DNA of 6,656 nucleotides, taken from positions 1 through 6,656 of the forward strand of contig DOUW01000350.1 of the NCBI GenBank assembly GCA_003520365.1, in the 5' to 3' direction. Origin of the DNA: Massilia sp. (GTDB lineage Bacteria > Pseudomonadota > Gammaproteobacteria > Burkholderiales > Burkholderiaceae_D). Below the pieces are notes generated by a model. The model saw only the letters and a program-made list of their open reading frames with translations. It ran no database searches and was not told where the DNA came from. Shown here in pieces: positions 1 through 5,109 of the stretch. A program made the translations under genes and the position numbers. How positions within the stretch are numbered: the first letter of the stretch is position 1; the number at the start of each line of letters is the position of its first letter.

Positions 1-1877
1 AGGCGCGCGCCCACTTCCAGGCGCTCGGCCTTCAGCGGCGCGATGCTGCGCAGTGCTTCCTCGAACTCGGCCTGGCGCGCCGCCAGTTCCTTGGCCGCGT
101 CGACGCCGGCGATGCGCGCCTTCAGCGCGCCCACTTCGGCCGCCAGCTTGCTGATCGTGAGGGTGAGCGCGTCTTCCTTCGCTTCCAGTGCGGGCATCGC
201 CTTCTGGATCGCTTCCAGGCGCTGGGTCTTGCCGGCCGCGCCGAAACGGTAGCGCGACGGCTCGACGTACAGCGAGCGGCCGCCGCGGCGTTCGCGGTGG
301 TAGGCGTCGGGCGTGATCCACTCGTCGGCGCCCGACTTGAAGCCGGCGTCGACCGAGTCGACGCGGTCGATGCGCGCCAGCTGGTCGATCAGCCAGCTTG
401 GGGCTGGCGCCGAGAAGTTCACCACCGACAGCAGGCTGTCGTCCTTCATCTTCGGCGCCTCGATGCAGTCCGGGACGATGAAGTGGCGATAGCGTTCCTT
501 CTCCGCCAGGCGATACGCCGCCGGCGCATCCTTGGCGCGCTCGAGCAGCACCACCGAGGCGTAGCCGCCGAGGACACCCTCGACCGCGCCCTGCCATTTC
601 GGGTCCGTCACTTCGACGATGTCCGACAGCATGGCGTGCGGGATGCCTTCGTCGCGCAGCGCACGGCGCATCTGGCGCTGGGCTTCCGGTTCCGGCATCG
701 CGCTCTTGCCCTGCAGGGCCGAGATGGTCTGCATCTCGATGGCGATCTTCGCGGAGACGGATTCGCGCGCCGCTTTCTGGCGCGCCAGTTCCGCTTCCTT
801 TTCTTCCAGCTGGACTGCGACTTCGGCGATGTCGGCGCCGGCGTCCGCCGCCAGCTTCTGCAGGCGTTCCTTCTGCTCCAGCAGGTTTTCCAGCGGCTTG
901 AGCTTCTGGTTGATGGCCGTCAAGCGGCCCGCCAGTTCCGTGCCTTCCTTCTCGAGCTGGGTTTCCTGCTGCTGGGCTTCCGTGAGCGCGCGCTGCTGGG
1001 CGGCCAGCGCCTGGCGCTTCTCGGCCAGCTGGCTGTCGGCCTGCTGCATGGGTTTGCGCTGCTCGCGCAGGTGGCGGCTCATCGCGGCGGCTTTTTCGCG
1101 CGCCTCGTGGTATTCCAGGCTGGGCAGCACTTCCTCGCGCAGCTCGCGCTTTTCCTTGTGCAGGTCTTCCCACTGGTGGTAGTTGGCCACGCGCAGGCGC
1201 AGGCCTTCCAGGTTGATGCGCGAGGTCTCCAGTTCCGCCTCGAAGCGCTTCAGTTCCGTCTCGGTGTCGCGCTGGTGGCGCTTGGCTTCGTCGTAGGCGT
1301 CCAGCACTTCCTTGTCGCCGAAGACCTGGAACACCAGGTCGAGCAGCTGGCGCGGCGCGTATTCGCACAGTTTATCCGTCTCGCCCTGCTCCAGGGCCAG
1401 CACCTTCGACATCGCCGGCGACAGCCCTGCTGATGCTAAACGTTTCCTGTAATTCTCGACGCCCAGCCAGTCGCTCGCTTCGGTGACTTCCTCGATCTCG
1501 ACGTTCCCCGGTCGCATCAGGTACTGGCGTTTCCAGTCGCCGCCGTTCTTCTGCACCTGGCAGAACAGCGTCACTTCGTCGTCGCTGAAAAAGCCCGAGT
1601 GGCGGAAGGGACGGTTCGACAGCTGGCGGCCGACCGGCTTGTTGTCGACCACGGCGCGCAGCCAGGCGCTTTGCTGGCCCGAGTGGCGCGCATAGTGTTT
1701 ATAGGTGCGGCCCATCGAGCAGTCGAGGCCGAACAGGGTACGCAGCGCGTCGAGCAGCGTGGTCTTGCCCGAGCCGTTCTGGCCGGCGATGGTGATGATC
1801 TTGGCGTCGAGCGGGATGTTCTTGATCCGCTGCCAGTAATCCCAGTGGACCAGTTCGAGTGATTTGATGTGGAACAT
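1..1877 (-). CDS. mksB: MksB/JetC-like SMC ATPase, N-terminal 625 residues (cut by the window edge)
   Basis: This is the SMC-type ATPase subunit of a MukBEF/MksBEF/Wadjet-like complex, expected to bind DNA and ATP in the cytoplasm. Reading from ATG at 1877, residues 32-40 are a Walker A motif (GQNGSGKTT, Lys38), preceded by an N-terminal strand pattern typical of SMC/RecF ATPases. From about residue 190 to 400 there is a Glu/Gln/Lys/Leu/Ala-rich coiled coil. Residues about 403-550 form a globular hinge-like domain (DIVEVTDPKWQGAVEGVLGG around Trp428), and a second coiled coil then starts. The reading frame is open to position 1. The signature motif and Walker B lie in the missing C-terminal half. 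An arm of about 210 residues predicts a total of roughly 900-950 aa by symmetry, nearer MksB than the longer MukB (inference). It starts 15 nt after the mksE stop with only a weak GAGA ribosome site. Being an SMC-family ATPase is near certain; the MksB versus JetC label is less so. Confidence 0.85.
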   Translation of the reverse strand, partial: MFHIKSLELVHWDYWQRIKNIPLDAKIITIAGQNGSGKTTLLDALRTLFGLDCSMGRTYKHYARHSGQQSAWLRAVVDNKPVGRQLSNRPFRHSGFFSDDEVTLFCQVQKNGGDWKRQYLMRPGNVEIEEVTEASDWLGVENYRKRLASAGLSPAMSKVLALEQGETDKLCEYAPRQLLDLVFQVFGDKEVLDAYDEAKRHQRDTETELKRFEAELETSRINLEGLRLRVANYHQWEDLHKEKRELREEVLPSLEYHEAREKAAAMSRHLREQRKPMQQADSQLAEKRQALAAQQRALTEAQQQETQLEKEGTELAGRLTAINQKLKPLENLLEQKERLQKLAADAGADIAEVAVQLEEKEAELARQKAARESVSAKIAIEMQTISALQGKSAMPEPEAQRQMRRALRDEGIPHAMLSDIVEVTDPKWQGAVEGVLGGYASVVLLERAKDAPAAYRLAEKERYRHFIVPDCIEAPKMKDDSLLSVVNFSAPAPSWLIDQLARIDRVDSVDAGFKSGADEWITPDAYHRERRGGRSLYVEPSRYRFGAAGKTQRLEAIQKAMPALEAKEDALTLTISKLAAEVGALKARIAGVDAAKELAARQAEFEEALRSIAPLKAERLEVGAR

Positions 1878-1882
1878 GGTGT

Positions 1883-1900
1883 CTCAGTTCGCTCAGTTCG
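1883..1900 (-). repeat. Perfect 9-bp tandem repeat at the mksE/mksB junction
   Basis: On the coding (minus) strand CGAACTGAG occurs twice back to back. The first copy holds the mksE stop codon TGA; the second fills most of the 15-nt gap before the mksB ATG and supplies the only ribosome-site-like bases (GAGA). Confidence 0.9.
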
Positions 1901-2597
1901 GATTGTCTACCGGCTCGGCATCGAGCTCGGCGTCGTTGGCGGCGTCGGCCGCGGTGCGGCGCACGGCCGCCAGCGGAGCGCGCTTGAACACGTCCGACAA
2001 GGCGCCGTTGATGATGCGCTCCTTGAGCAGGTCGGTGTCCATCATCAGGTCCAGCAGCGGGCCTTCCAGGATCACGTCGCCGCGGCGCTCGATGAAGCCG
2101 AGCTTCGAGAGCACGCCCAGGTTCATGTCCATGCGCGTCTTCTTGCCCAGCTTGTCGCCGAAGTCCGACAGCAGCGCGGTGTACGAAATGCCGATCGAAG
2201 TGTCCTCGGCGCGCGGGATCGGCGCGTCCTTGTCGAACATGTCGGTCTGGTCGTCCACGACCGTGGTGTGGGTTTCCTGGCGCTCGCGCTTGGGCAGGAT
2301 GATCTGCGCCCACAGCACCACCAGCAGGGCCACGCCGTCGCGCGTCAGGCCGAAGTTATTGTTCTGCCAGATGTCCTTGGCGCCGAAGATCTTCGGCTCG
2401 ACGTTCCGGTGCAGCGCGATGGTGACGTGGTCGGCGTACACGTTGTCGAGCAGCTTGAGGCCCGACTCCAGCAGGCGCTTGTCGACTTCGGCGCGGAAGG
2501 TCTCGTCCGACAGCGCGCGCTTGACCATCTTGTCGTCGCGGCGCAGGGTCTGGTGCGTGAGCAGGCGGGCAATCAGGATTTGTGCATCGTCATTCAT
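1893..2597 (-). CDS. mksE: MksE/JetB-like winged-helix accessory subunit of an SMC complex
   Basis: This 234-aa soluble protein has no signal peptide or membrane segment and lies between the kleisin-like gene and the SMC ATPase gene. In MukBEF, MksBEF and Wadjet operons that slot holds the small dimeric MukE/MksE/JetB subunit, which binds the kleisin. The visible architecture agrees. Residues 1-105 are mostly helical with an aromatic/basic patch. A charged linker follows at about 105-130. At 130-190 there is a likely winged helix with a wing-like turn (LGFIERRGDVILEGP, residues 166-180). The tail, about 208-234, is Ala/Asp/Glu-rich and probably disordered. The ATG at 2597 overlaps the end of the upstream gene by 8 nt (ATGAATGA), which implies translational coupling; no clear Shine-Dalgarno is visible. 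The role is inferred mainly from gene order and size, since no diagnostic catalytic motif exists for this family. Confidence 0.7.
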   Translation of the reverse strand: MNDDAQILIARLLTHQTLRRDDKMVKRALSDETFRAEVDKRLLESGLKLLDNVYADHVTIALHRNVEPKIFGAKDIWQNNNFGLTRDGVALLVVLWAQIILPKRERQETHTTVVDDQTDMFDKDAPIPRAEDTSIGISYTALLSDFGDKLGKKTRMDMNLGVLSKLGFIERRGDVILEGPLLDLMMDTDLLKERIINGALSDVFKRAPLAAVRRTAADAANDAELDAEPVDNPN

Positions 2598-3963
2598 TCG
2601 GCGTGCCGCTTTCGAGATCTAAATCTAGTGAGAGGGTTGCAAAGGACATCGCGGCCACTTCCGGATCGTCGAGCTGGACCAGCTCGTCCTTCGCTTCGAA
2701 CTTGATCGGCAGGCGCGCCAGTTCCGCGGTGGCGCCTTGCAGGCTGGCCTCGGCGGCGTCGCCCAGGAGCGGCAGCAGCGAGGCGCGGTAGGACGCCACG
2801 GCGAACGAGGCCGGCAGCAGCGACTCGTGCAGCTCGACCTTCTTCGGGCCGGTCTCGGAGAATTCGGGGAAGTTGCCGAGGTTGGCGAAGTCGGCCAGCT
2901 TGGTGATCCAGTCGTCCAGCTCGGCCTGCATCGCCGGATTGTCGTCGATGGTCAGCGGCGCATCCTGGCCGCTCGGCAGGCCTTTCGGACCGACGACCAC
3001 GGCGCGCTCGGCCAGCAGTTCGGTCTCGGCGACGTCGATCATCTCGGCCGGCGTGCCGAACAGCGGCACCACCGGGCGATCGATTGCGCCTTCGGCGAGG
3101 CTCGCCAGGTCGTCATGGGCCAGCAGCCAGCGTTTCACGTCGGTGGTCGACAGGCCCGACTGGCCCAGGTGCACACGCTGGCGCTCGATCTGGTTCAGCG
3201 CACGCGAGAACATCCCCTGCATGTTGAGCAGGGCGCTCTGGGCGCGGCCAATCGCCTGCGCCGCCTTGTGGGTGGCCGAATCGGCCTGCGGGTCCTGGGT
3301 GATCGCGCGCAGGATGACCGAGCCCTTCTCGACCCAGTCGCAGGCCATGTGCCACTTCGCCTGCGAATTGCGCAGCTTGAATTCGGAACCCGAGGCGATC
3401 GCGTCGCGGAACTCCTCGGTCAGCTCGACCAGGCGGCCCAGCAGGTGCTTCAACTGCTCGACCGTGACCCCGCCCACGGCCTGGGCGCCGGCCACCTGCG
3501 ACAGCAGGAAGCCCATCTCGGCTTCGTCGTCATCGGGCTTGCCCAGCGCCAGCAGGGTGTCGAGCGCGGACAGGACATTCCTCGCCAGCGGGGTGATGCG
3601 GTACACACCGTTCGGCGCGTCCCAGGCCAGCAGGCCATGGGTGCGCAGGCGGTTCAGCACCGTTTCCAGGCTTTCCGGGATCAGGTAAGCCAGCTTCTGG
3701 TTGATGTCGGCACGCGAGAAGGCCGAGCTGGCGGTGTCGGCGGCGAGTTCGCGCAGCACCAGCAGGCGCACCAGCACGCCGTCCTGGCTGCCGTGGAACA
3801 GCGCCGAGAAGGCGGACAGCATCGGCTGCGCCTTCTTGAGGTGAAACACCTGCTCGATTTCGTCCGGCGCGATGCCGGAATGGAAATGCGCCTGGAGCGG
3901 GTCCAGCTCGTCCTGCGCACTGCCATGGGGTTCCGCGGCGAGGGCCGCCTGTGTGTCGATCAT
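2590..3963 (-). CDS. mksF: MksF/JetA-like kleisin subunit of an SMC complex
   Basis: This 457-aa soluble protein is the first gene of the operon and is inferred to be the kleisin that bridges the SMC heads. Residues about 60-130 form a classical winged helix: a helix rich in Val/Leu (VLVRLLVLRELAA), a recognition-like helix (ESLETVLNRLRTHGLL) and a wing (AWDAPNGVYRITP). Residues about 130-310 are helical and could form the middle helical bundle. The segment at 310-385 is looser and acidic, as expected for a linker. Residues about 385-457 form a compact C-terminal region that could contact the ATPase head. The frame stays open upstream to 4143. I chose ATG 3963 because a good extended -10 lies at 4035-4043, so any farther start would precede transcription, and because the upstream residues look like translated noncoding DNA. 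The Shine-Dalgarno is poor. The tail uses rare Leu codons CTA and TTA just before mksE. Assignment rests on order and architecture. Confidence 0.68.
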   Translation of the reverse strand: MIDTQAALAAEPHGSAQDELDPLQAHFHSGIAPDEIEQVFHLKKAQPMLSAFSALFHGSQDGVLVRLLVLRELAADTASSAFSRADINQKLAYLIPESLETVLNRLRTHGLLAWDAPNGVYRITPLARNVLSALDTLLALGKPDDDEAEMGFLLSQVAGAQAVGGVTVEQLKHLLGRLVELTEEFRDAIASGSEFKLRNSQAKWHMACDWVEKGSVILRAITQDPQADSATHKAAQAIGRAQSALLNMQGMFSRALNQIERQRVHLGQSGLSTTDVKRWLLAHDDLASLAEGAIDRPVVPLFGTPAEMIDVAETELLAERAVVVGPKGLPSGQDAPLTIDDNPAMQAELDDWITKLADFANLGNFPEFSETGPKKVELHESLLPASFAVASYRASLLPLLGDAAEASLQGATAELARLPIKFEAKDELVQLDDPEVAAMSFATLSLDLDLESGTPNE

Positions 3964-3984
3964 CGTTGGGATACCAGTCTGCAA

Positions 3985-4024
3985 GCGGACCGCACTGCCT
4001 GAGCAGGCAAGCCGAAGTGTCCGC
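3985..4024 (-). promoter_or_regulatory. Nested inverted repeats in the mksF 5' leader
   Basis: Outer arms GCGGAC (3985-3990) and GTCCGC (4019-4024) enclose inner arms TGCCTG (3996-4001) and CAGGCA (4004-4009). All four arms pair perfectly. The structure begins a few bases after the expected transcription start and ends about 21 nt before the mksF ATG. It could be an mRNA 5' stem-loop or a DNA operator; it is not followed by a T-run, so it is not an intrinsic terminator. Confidence 0.5.
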
Positions 4025-4034
4025 GGGGGGCGCC

Positions 4035-4043
4035 AGTATAACA
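4035..4043 (-). promoter_or_regulatory. Extended -10 promoter element of the mks operon
   Basis: On the minus strand TGTTATACT matches the extended -10 pattern TGn followed by TATACT (5 of 6 to TATAAT). No good -35 lies 17 nt upstream, which is usual for extended -10 promoters. Transcription would begin near 4028, giving a leader of about 65 nt before mksF. Confidence 0.55.
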
Positions 4044-4049
4044 GTTCGG

Positions 4050-4066
4050 GCTGCTTAATCGGCAGC
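4050..4066. repeat. Short inverted repeat over the mks -35 position
   Basis: GCTGC (4050-4054) and GCAGC (4062-4066) are perfect 5-bp arms separated by 7 bp. The right half covers the place where a -35 box would sit (about 4058-4063). A repressor site is possible but the arms are short. Confidence 0.3.
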
Positions 4067-4148
4067 AATATTCCGCCCGCATCCCGCCAAGTTTGCATAA
4101 ACGACACAATCCTGGGATGCCTGGACGGGGCTCTGAAAACCATAAGTC

Positions 4149-4179
4149 AAGCTCATAAAGCGCCTTCTTTTATGAGCTT
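4149..4179. repeat. Perfect 11-bp inverted repeat, candidate operator
   Basis: AAGCTCATAAA (4149-4159) and TTTATGAGCTT (4169-4179) are exact reverse complements around a 9-bp spacer. The arms are A+T-rich (3 G/C of 11), so as RNA the stem is weak and terminator function is unlikely. It sits just upstream of the TTGACA box at 4201 and about 106 bp upstream of the mks -10, a fitting place for a dimeric regulator. Confidence 0.5.
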
Positions 4180-4200
4180 TACATATATATGCATAGCGGT

Positions 4201-4206
4201 TTGACA
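4201..4206 (+). promoter_or_regulatory. Possible -35 box for the peptide cluster
   Basis: TTGACA is a perfect sigma-70 -35 hexamer oriented towards the peptide genes, but the hexamers 16-19 bp downstream (for example GAGCCT at 4224-4229) do not resemble TATAAT. Either an activator is needed, another sigma factor reads it, or the box is a coincidence. TATATA at 4184-4189 is an alternative -10 but lacks a -35. Confidence 0.25.
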
Positions 4207-4271
4207 CGGCAGTATGGCGGTGTGAGCCTAGCTGCGGAACCGGATAGGAAAGTGCATTGTCGCGGTCCGGC

Positions 4272-4315
4272 GCGCTGCGAAACGACGGCGCAGCGCAGCG
4301 TCGACCACACCGTCG
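4272..4315 (+). promoter_or_regulatory. Possible H-type pseudoknot in the 5' leader of the first peptide gene
   Basis: Stem 1 is a perfect 8-bp hairpin, GCGCTGCG (4272-4279) with CGCAGCGC (4289-4296). Six of its nine loop bases, CGACGG (4283-4288), pair perfectly with CCGTCG (4310-4315). The connecting loops are 3 nt (AAA), 0 nt and 13 nt, which is sterically sensible for an H-type fold. The second stem ends 5 nt before the GAGAGGAG ribosome site at 4321-4328, so folding could affect initiation. It matches no riboswitch class I recognise. Confidence 0.4.
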
Positions 4316-4334
4316 AACTTGAGAGGAGATAACA

Positions 4335-4520
4335 ATGAATAAGAAACTTGCTGCCTTGATGTTTGCCATCGGCCTCGGCGCGGCCGCCGGTCCGGCCTTC
4401 GCCTGGAACTGCAAGGAAGTGTGCTCCGAAGATTATCGTTACTGCGTCACCAACGGCGGGACCGACTGCATTGCCGAACGCATCGAATGCTGGAACCGGC
4501 TCTGCGACGGCCAGTTCTGA
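4335..4520 (+). CDS. Secreted six-cysteine peptide, paralogue 1 of 3 (61 aa)
   Basis: The function and family of this gene are unknown to me. A strong ribosome site (GAGGAG) precedes ATG 4335. Residues 1-23 form a Sec-type signal peptide: basic MNKK, a hydrophobic core, then GPAFA with cleavage after Ala23. The predicted mature peptide has 38 residues, is acidic (about -3) and contains six cysteines at 26, 30, 37, 45, 52 and 57, spaced C-x3-C-x6-C-x7-C-x6-C-x4-C. The nearly mirror-symmetric spacing suggests two antiparallel helices joined by three nested disulfides (1-6, 2-5, 3-4), with the Asn-Gly-Gly turn between Cys3 and Cys4. It shares the Tyr-x-x-Cys and aromatic positions of its two downstream paralogues but has a turn shorter by two residues and is the most diverged copy. 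Oxidation by a Dsb-type system outside the cytoplasm is expected. Coding status is well supported by the paralogues; any role (toxin, inhibitor, signal, metal binding) is open. Confidence 0.85.
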   Translation: MNKKLAALMFAIGLGAAAGPAFAWNCKEVCSEDYRYCVTNGGTDCIAERIECWNRLCDGQF

Positions 4521-4524
4521 CCCG

Positions 4525-4542
4525 GCGCGCCACCAGGCGCGC
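4525..4542 (+). promoter_or_regulatory. GC-rich hairpin directly after peptide gene 1
   Basis: GCGCGCC (4525-4531) and GGCGCGC (4536-4542) form a perfect 7-bp all-G/C stem with an ACCA loop, starting 4 nt after the stop codon. No T-run follows, so it is more likely an mRNA 3'-end stabiliser or processing site than a terminator. Confidence 0.5.
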
Positions 4543-4549
4543 ATCGCCG

Positions 4550-4579
4550 TTGCCCGCCAGGGCCATCGGCTCTTATAGG
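4550..4579 (+). promoter_or_regulatory. Weak candidate promoter for peptide gene 2
   Basis: TTGCCC (4550-4555) is followed after 18 bp by TATAGG (4574-4579), each matching 4 of 6 sigma-70 consensus bases. It would give a leader of about 25 nt before ATG 4612. This is suggestive only; co-transcription with gene 1 is equally possible. Confidence 0.25.
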
Positions 4580-4611
4580 CACTATTACCGTAACAACAAA
4601 GGGAGAGAACA

Positions 4612-4803
4612 ATGAACAAGAAAGTTGCTGCGCTACTGTTTGCGATCGGCCTGGGAGCCGCGTCGAGCCCGGTGGTGGCCGCCAGCTGCAAGTACGCTTG
4701 TGCGGCGGAATACAACCACTGCGTCGACAGTGGAAGGCCGATCGCAGAGTGCACCGCCGAGCGCGCGGAATGCTGGGAATTCTTCTGCGGTCCTTCCTAC
4801 TGA
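4612..4803 (+). CDS. Secreted six-cysteine peptide, paralogue 2 of 3 (63 aa)
   Basis: This is a paralogue of the genes starting at 4335 and 4913, with function unknown. A ribosome site (GGGAGAG) lies 6 nt before ATG 4612. The signal peptide MNKKVAALLFAIGLGAASSP ends in VVA, with cleavage after Ala23 or Ala24. It differs from that of the third copy at only 3 of 23 positions. The mature part has about 40 residues and is acidic (about -3). Its cysteines at 26, 30, 37, 47, 54 and 59 give C-x3-C-x6-C-x9-C-x6-C-x4-C. Conserved features with copy 3 include Tyr28, Tyr34, Ser-Gly-x-Pro in the turn, Ala-Glu-Cys before helix 2, and a C-terminal aromatic. A nested-disulfide helical hairpin is the simplest model (inference). 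It lies 91 bp after gene 1 and 109 bp before gene 3, on the same strand. The mature part is far less conserved than the signal peptide. Confidence 0.88.
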   Translation: MNKKVAALLFAIGLGAASSPVVAASCKYACAAEYNHCVDSGRPIAECTAERAECWEFFCGPSY

Positions 4804-4823
4804 TCCGCAAGCCGCTGGACACC

Positions 4824-4852
4824 AAGGCCGGCGCCACCGAGCCACCGGCTTT
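4824..4852 (+). terminator. Weak terminator-like hairpin between peptide genes 2 and 3
   Basis: AAGGCCGG (4824-4831) can pair with CCGGCTTT (4845-4852), 8 bp with one G-T wobble and a 13-nt loop, ending in three T. It could attenuate read-through into gene 3. The sequence right after it resembles that after the real terminator at 5131-5161, so it may be a decayed duplicate of that terminator. Confidence 0.35.
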
Positions 4853-4912
4853 CATTGGCGTGCCCGACACGGCATAGCCGTCCTGTCACCGTCGAACACG
4901 AAGGAGAGCACC

Positions 4913-5101
4913 ATGAACAGAAAAGTTGCTGCACTGCTGTTTGCGATTGGCCTCGGCGCAGCATCGAGCCCGGCGTGGGCCAGCTGCCAATACTATTGCG
5001 CTTCGGATTACGGGTACTGCATCAATAGCGGCGTGCCGAAGGCGGAATGCGATGAGGCGCAAATCGCCTGCCTGCGCGACATGTGCGGCTACGATTACTG
5101 A
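4913..5101 (+). CDS. Secreted six-cysteine peptide, paralogue 3 of 3 (62 aa)
   Basis: This is the third tandem paralogue, with function unknown. The same frame is open well upstream, but ATG 4913 is the true start. It has an AAGGAGAG ribosome site 6 nt before it, and the protein from this Met matches the other two copies from residue 1. The signal peptide ends SSPAWA, with cleavage after Ala23. The mature part has 39 residues and is the most acidic of the three (about -4). Cysteines lie at 25, 29, 36, 46, 53 and 58 with spacing C-x3-C-x6-C-x9-C-x6-C-x4-C, identical to copy 2. It is Tyr-rich (five of them in Tyr27-Tyr35 and the GYDY end), and has no Trp in the mature part, unlike copies 1 and 2. 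Mature identity to copy 2 is 17 of 39 positions, six of them the cysteines. A hairpin and a strong terminator follow, closing the cluster. Confidence 0.88.
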   Translation: MNRKVAALLFAIGLGAASSPAWASCQYYCASDYGYCINSGVPKAECDEAQIACLRDMCGYDY

Positions 5102-5109
5102 TGTGCATC

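Larger units (their letters stand above)
3964..4334. other. Divergent intergenic region between the mks operon and the peptide cluster
   Basis: These 371 bp contain no gene I can support. The stretch 4060-4200 is clearly more A+T-rich than the flanking genes. The left part carries the mks promoter, a structured leader and an inverted repeat at the -35. The middle has a perfect 11-bp inverted repeat and an alternating AT tract (4183-4190). The right part has a TTGACA box and a leader with a strong hairpin or pseudoknot. Short reading frames cross it on both strands, but none has a ribosome site together with protein-like composition. Confidence 0.8.

Noticed and set aside
297..1433. Long plus-strand open frame (378 codons) opposite mksB
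   Set aside because: It is antisense to a frame with Walker A, coiled coil and hinge. Its product is an Arg/Gln/Leu/Phe-rich shadow of G+C-rich coiled-coil codons, and no ribosome site precedes it.
1864..2705. Two plus-strand frames opposite mksE
   Set aside because: Both are Ser/Arg or Val/Gln/Arg shadows with no ribosome site. The minus frame joins neighbours with an 8-nt overlap and a 15-nt gap.
2737..4002. Long plus-strand open frame (421 codons) opposite mksF
   Set aside because: Composition is His/Gln/Arg/Gly-rich, as expected of the complement of G/C-ending codons. The minus-strand protein shows a winged helix and clean operon junctions.
3964..4143. N-terminal extension of mksF to 4143
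   Set aside because: It would span the extended -10 and the structured leader, and the added 60 residues look like translated noncoding DNA.
4055..4870. Minus-strand frames of 119, 191 and 143 codons across the peptide genes, sharing a similar segment ending in FLFIV
   Set aside because: The repeated segment is only the complement of the repeated signal-peptide DNA. The plus-strand frames have ribosome sites, signal peptides and conserved cysteines.
4625..4912. Upstream extension of peptide gene 3 in the same open frame
   Set aside because: The extension reads through gene 2 in another frame with low-quality residues. Homology and the ribosome site place the start at 4913.
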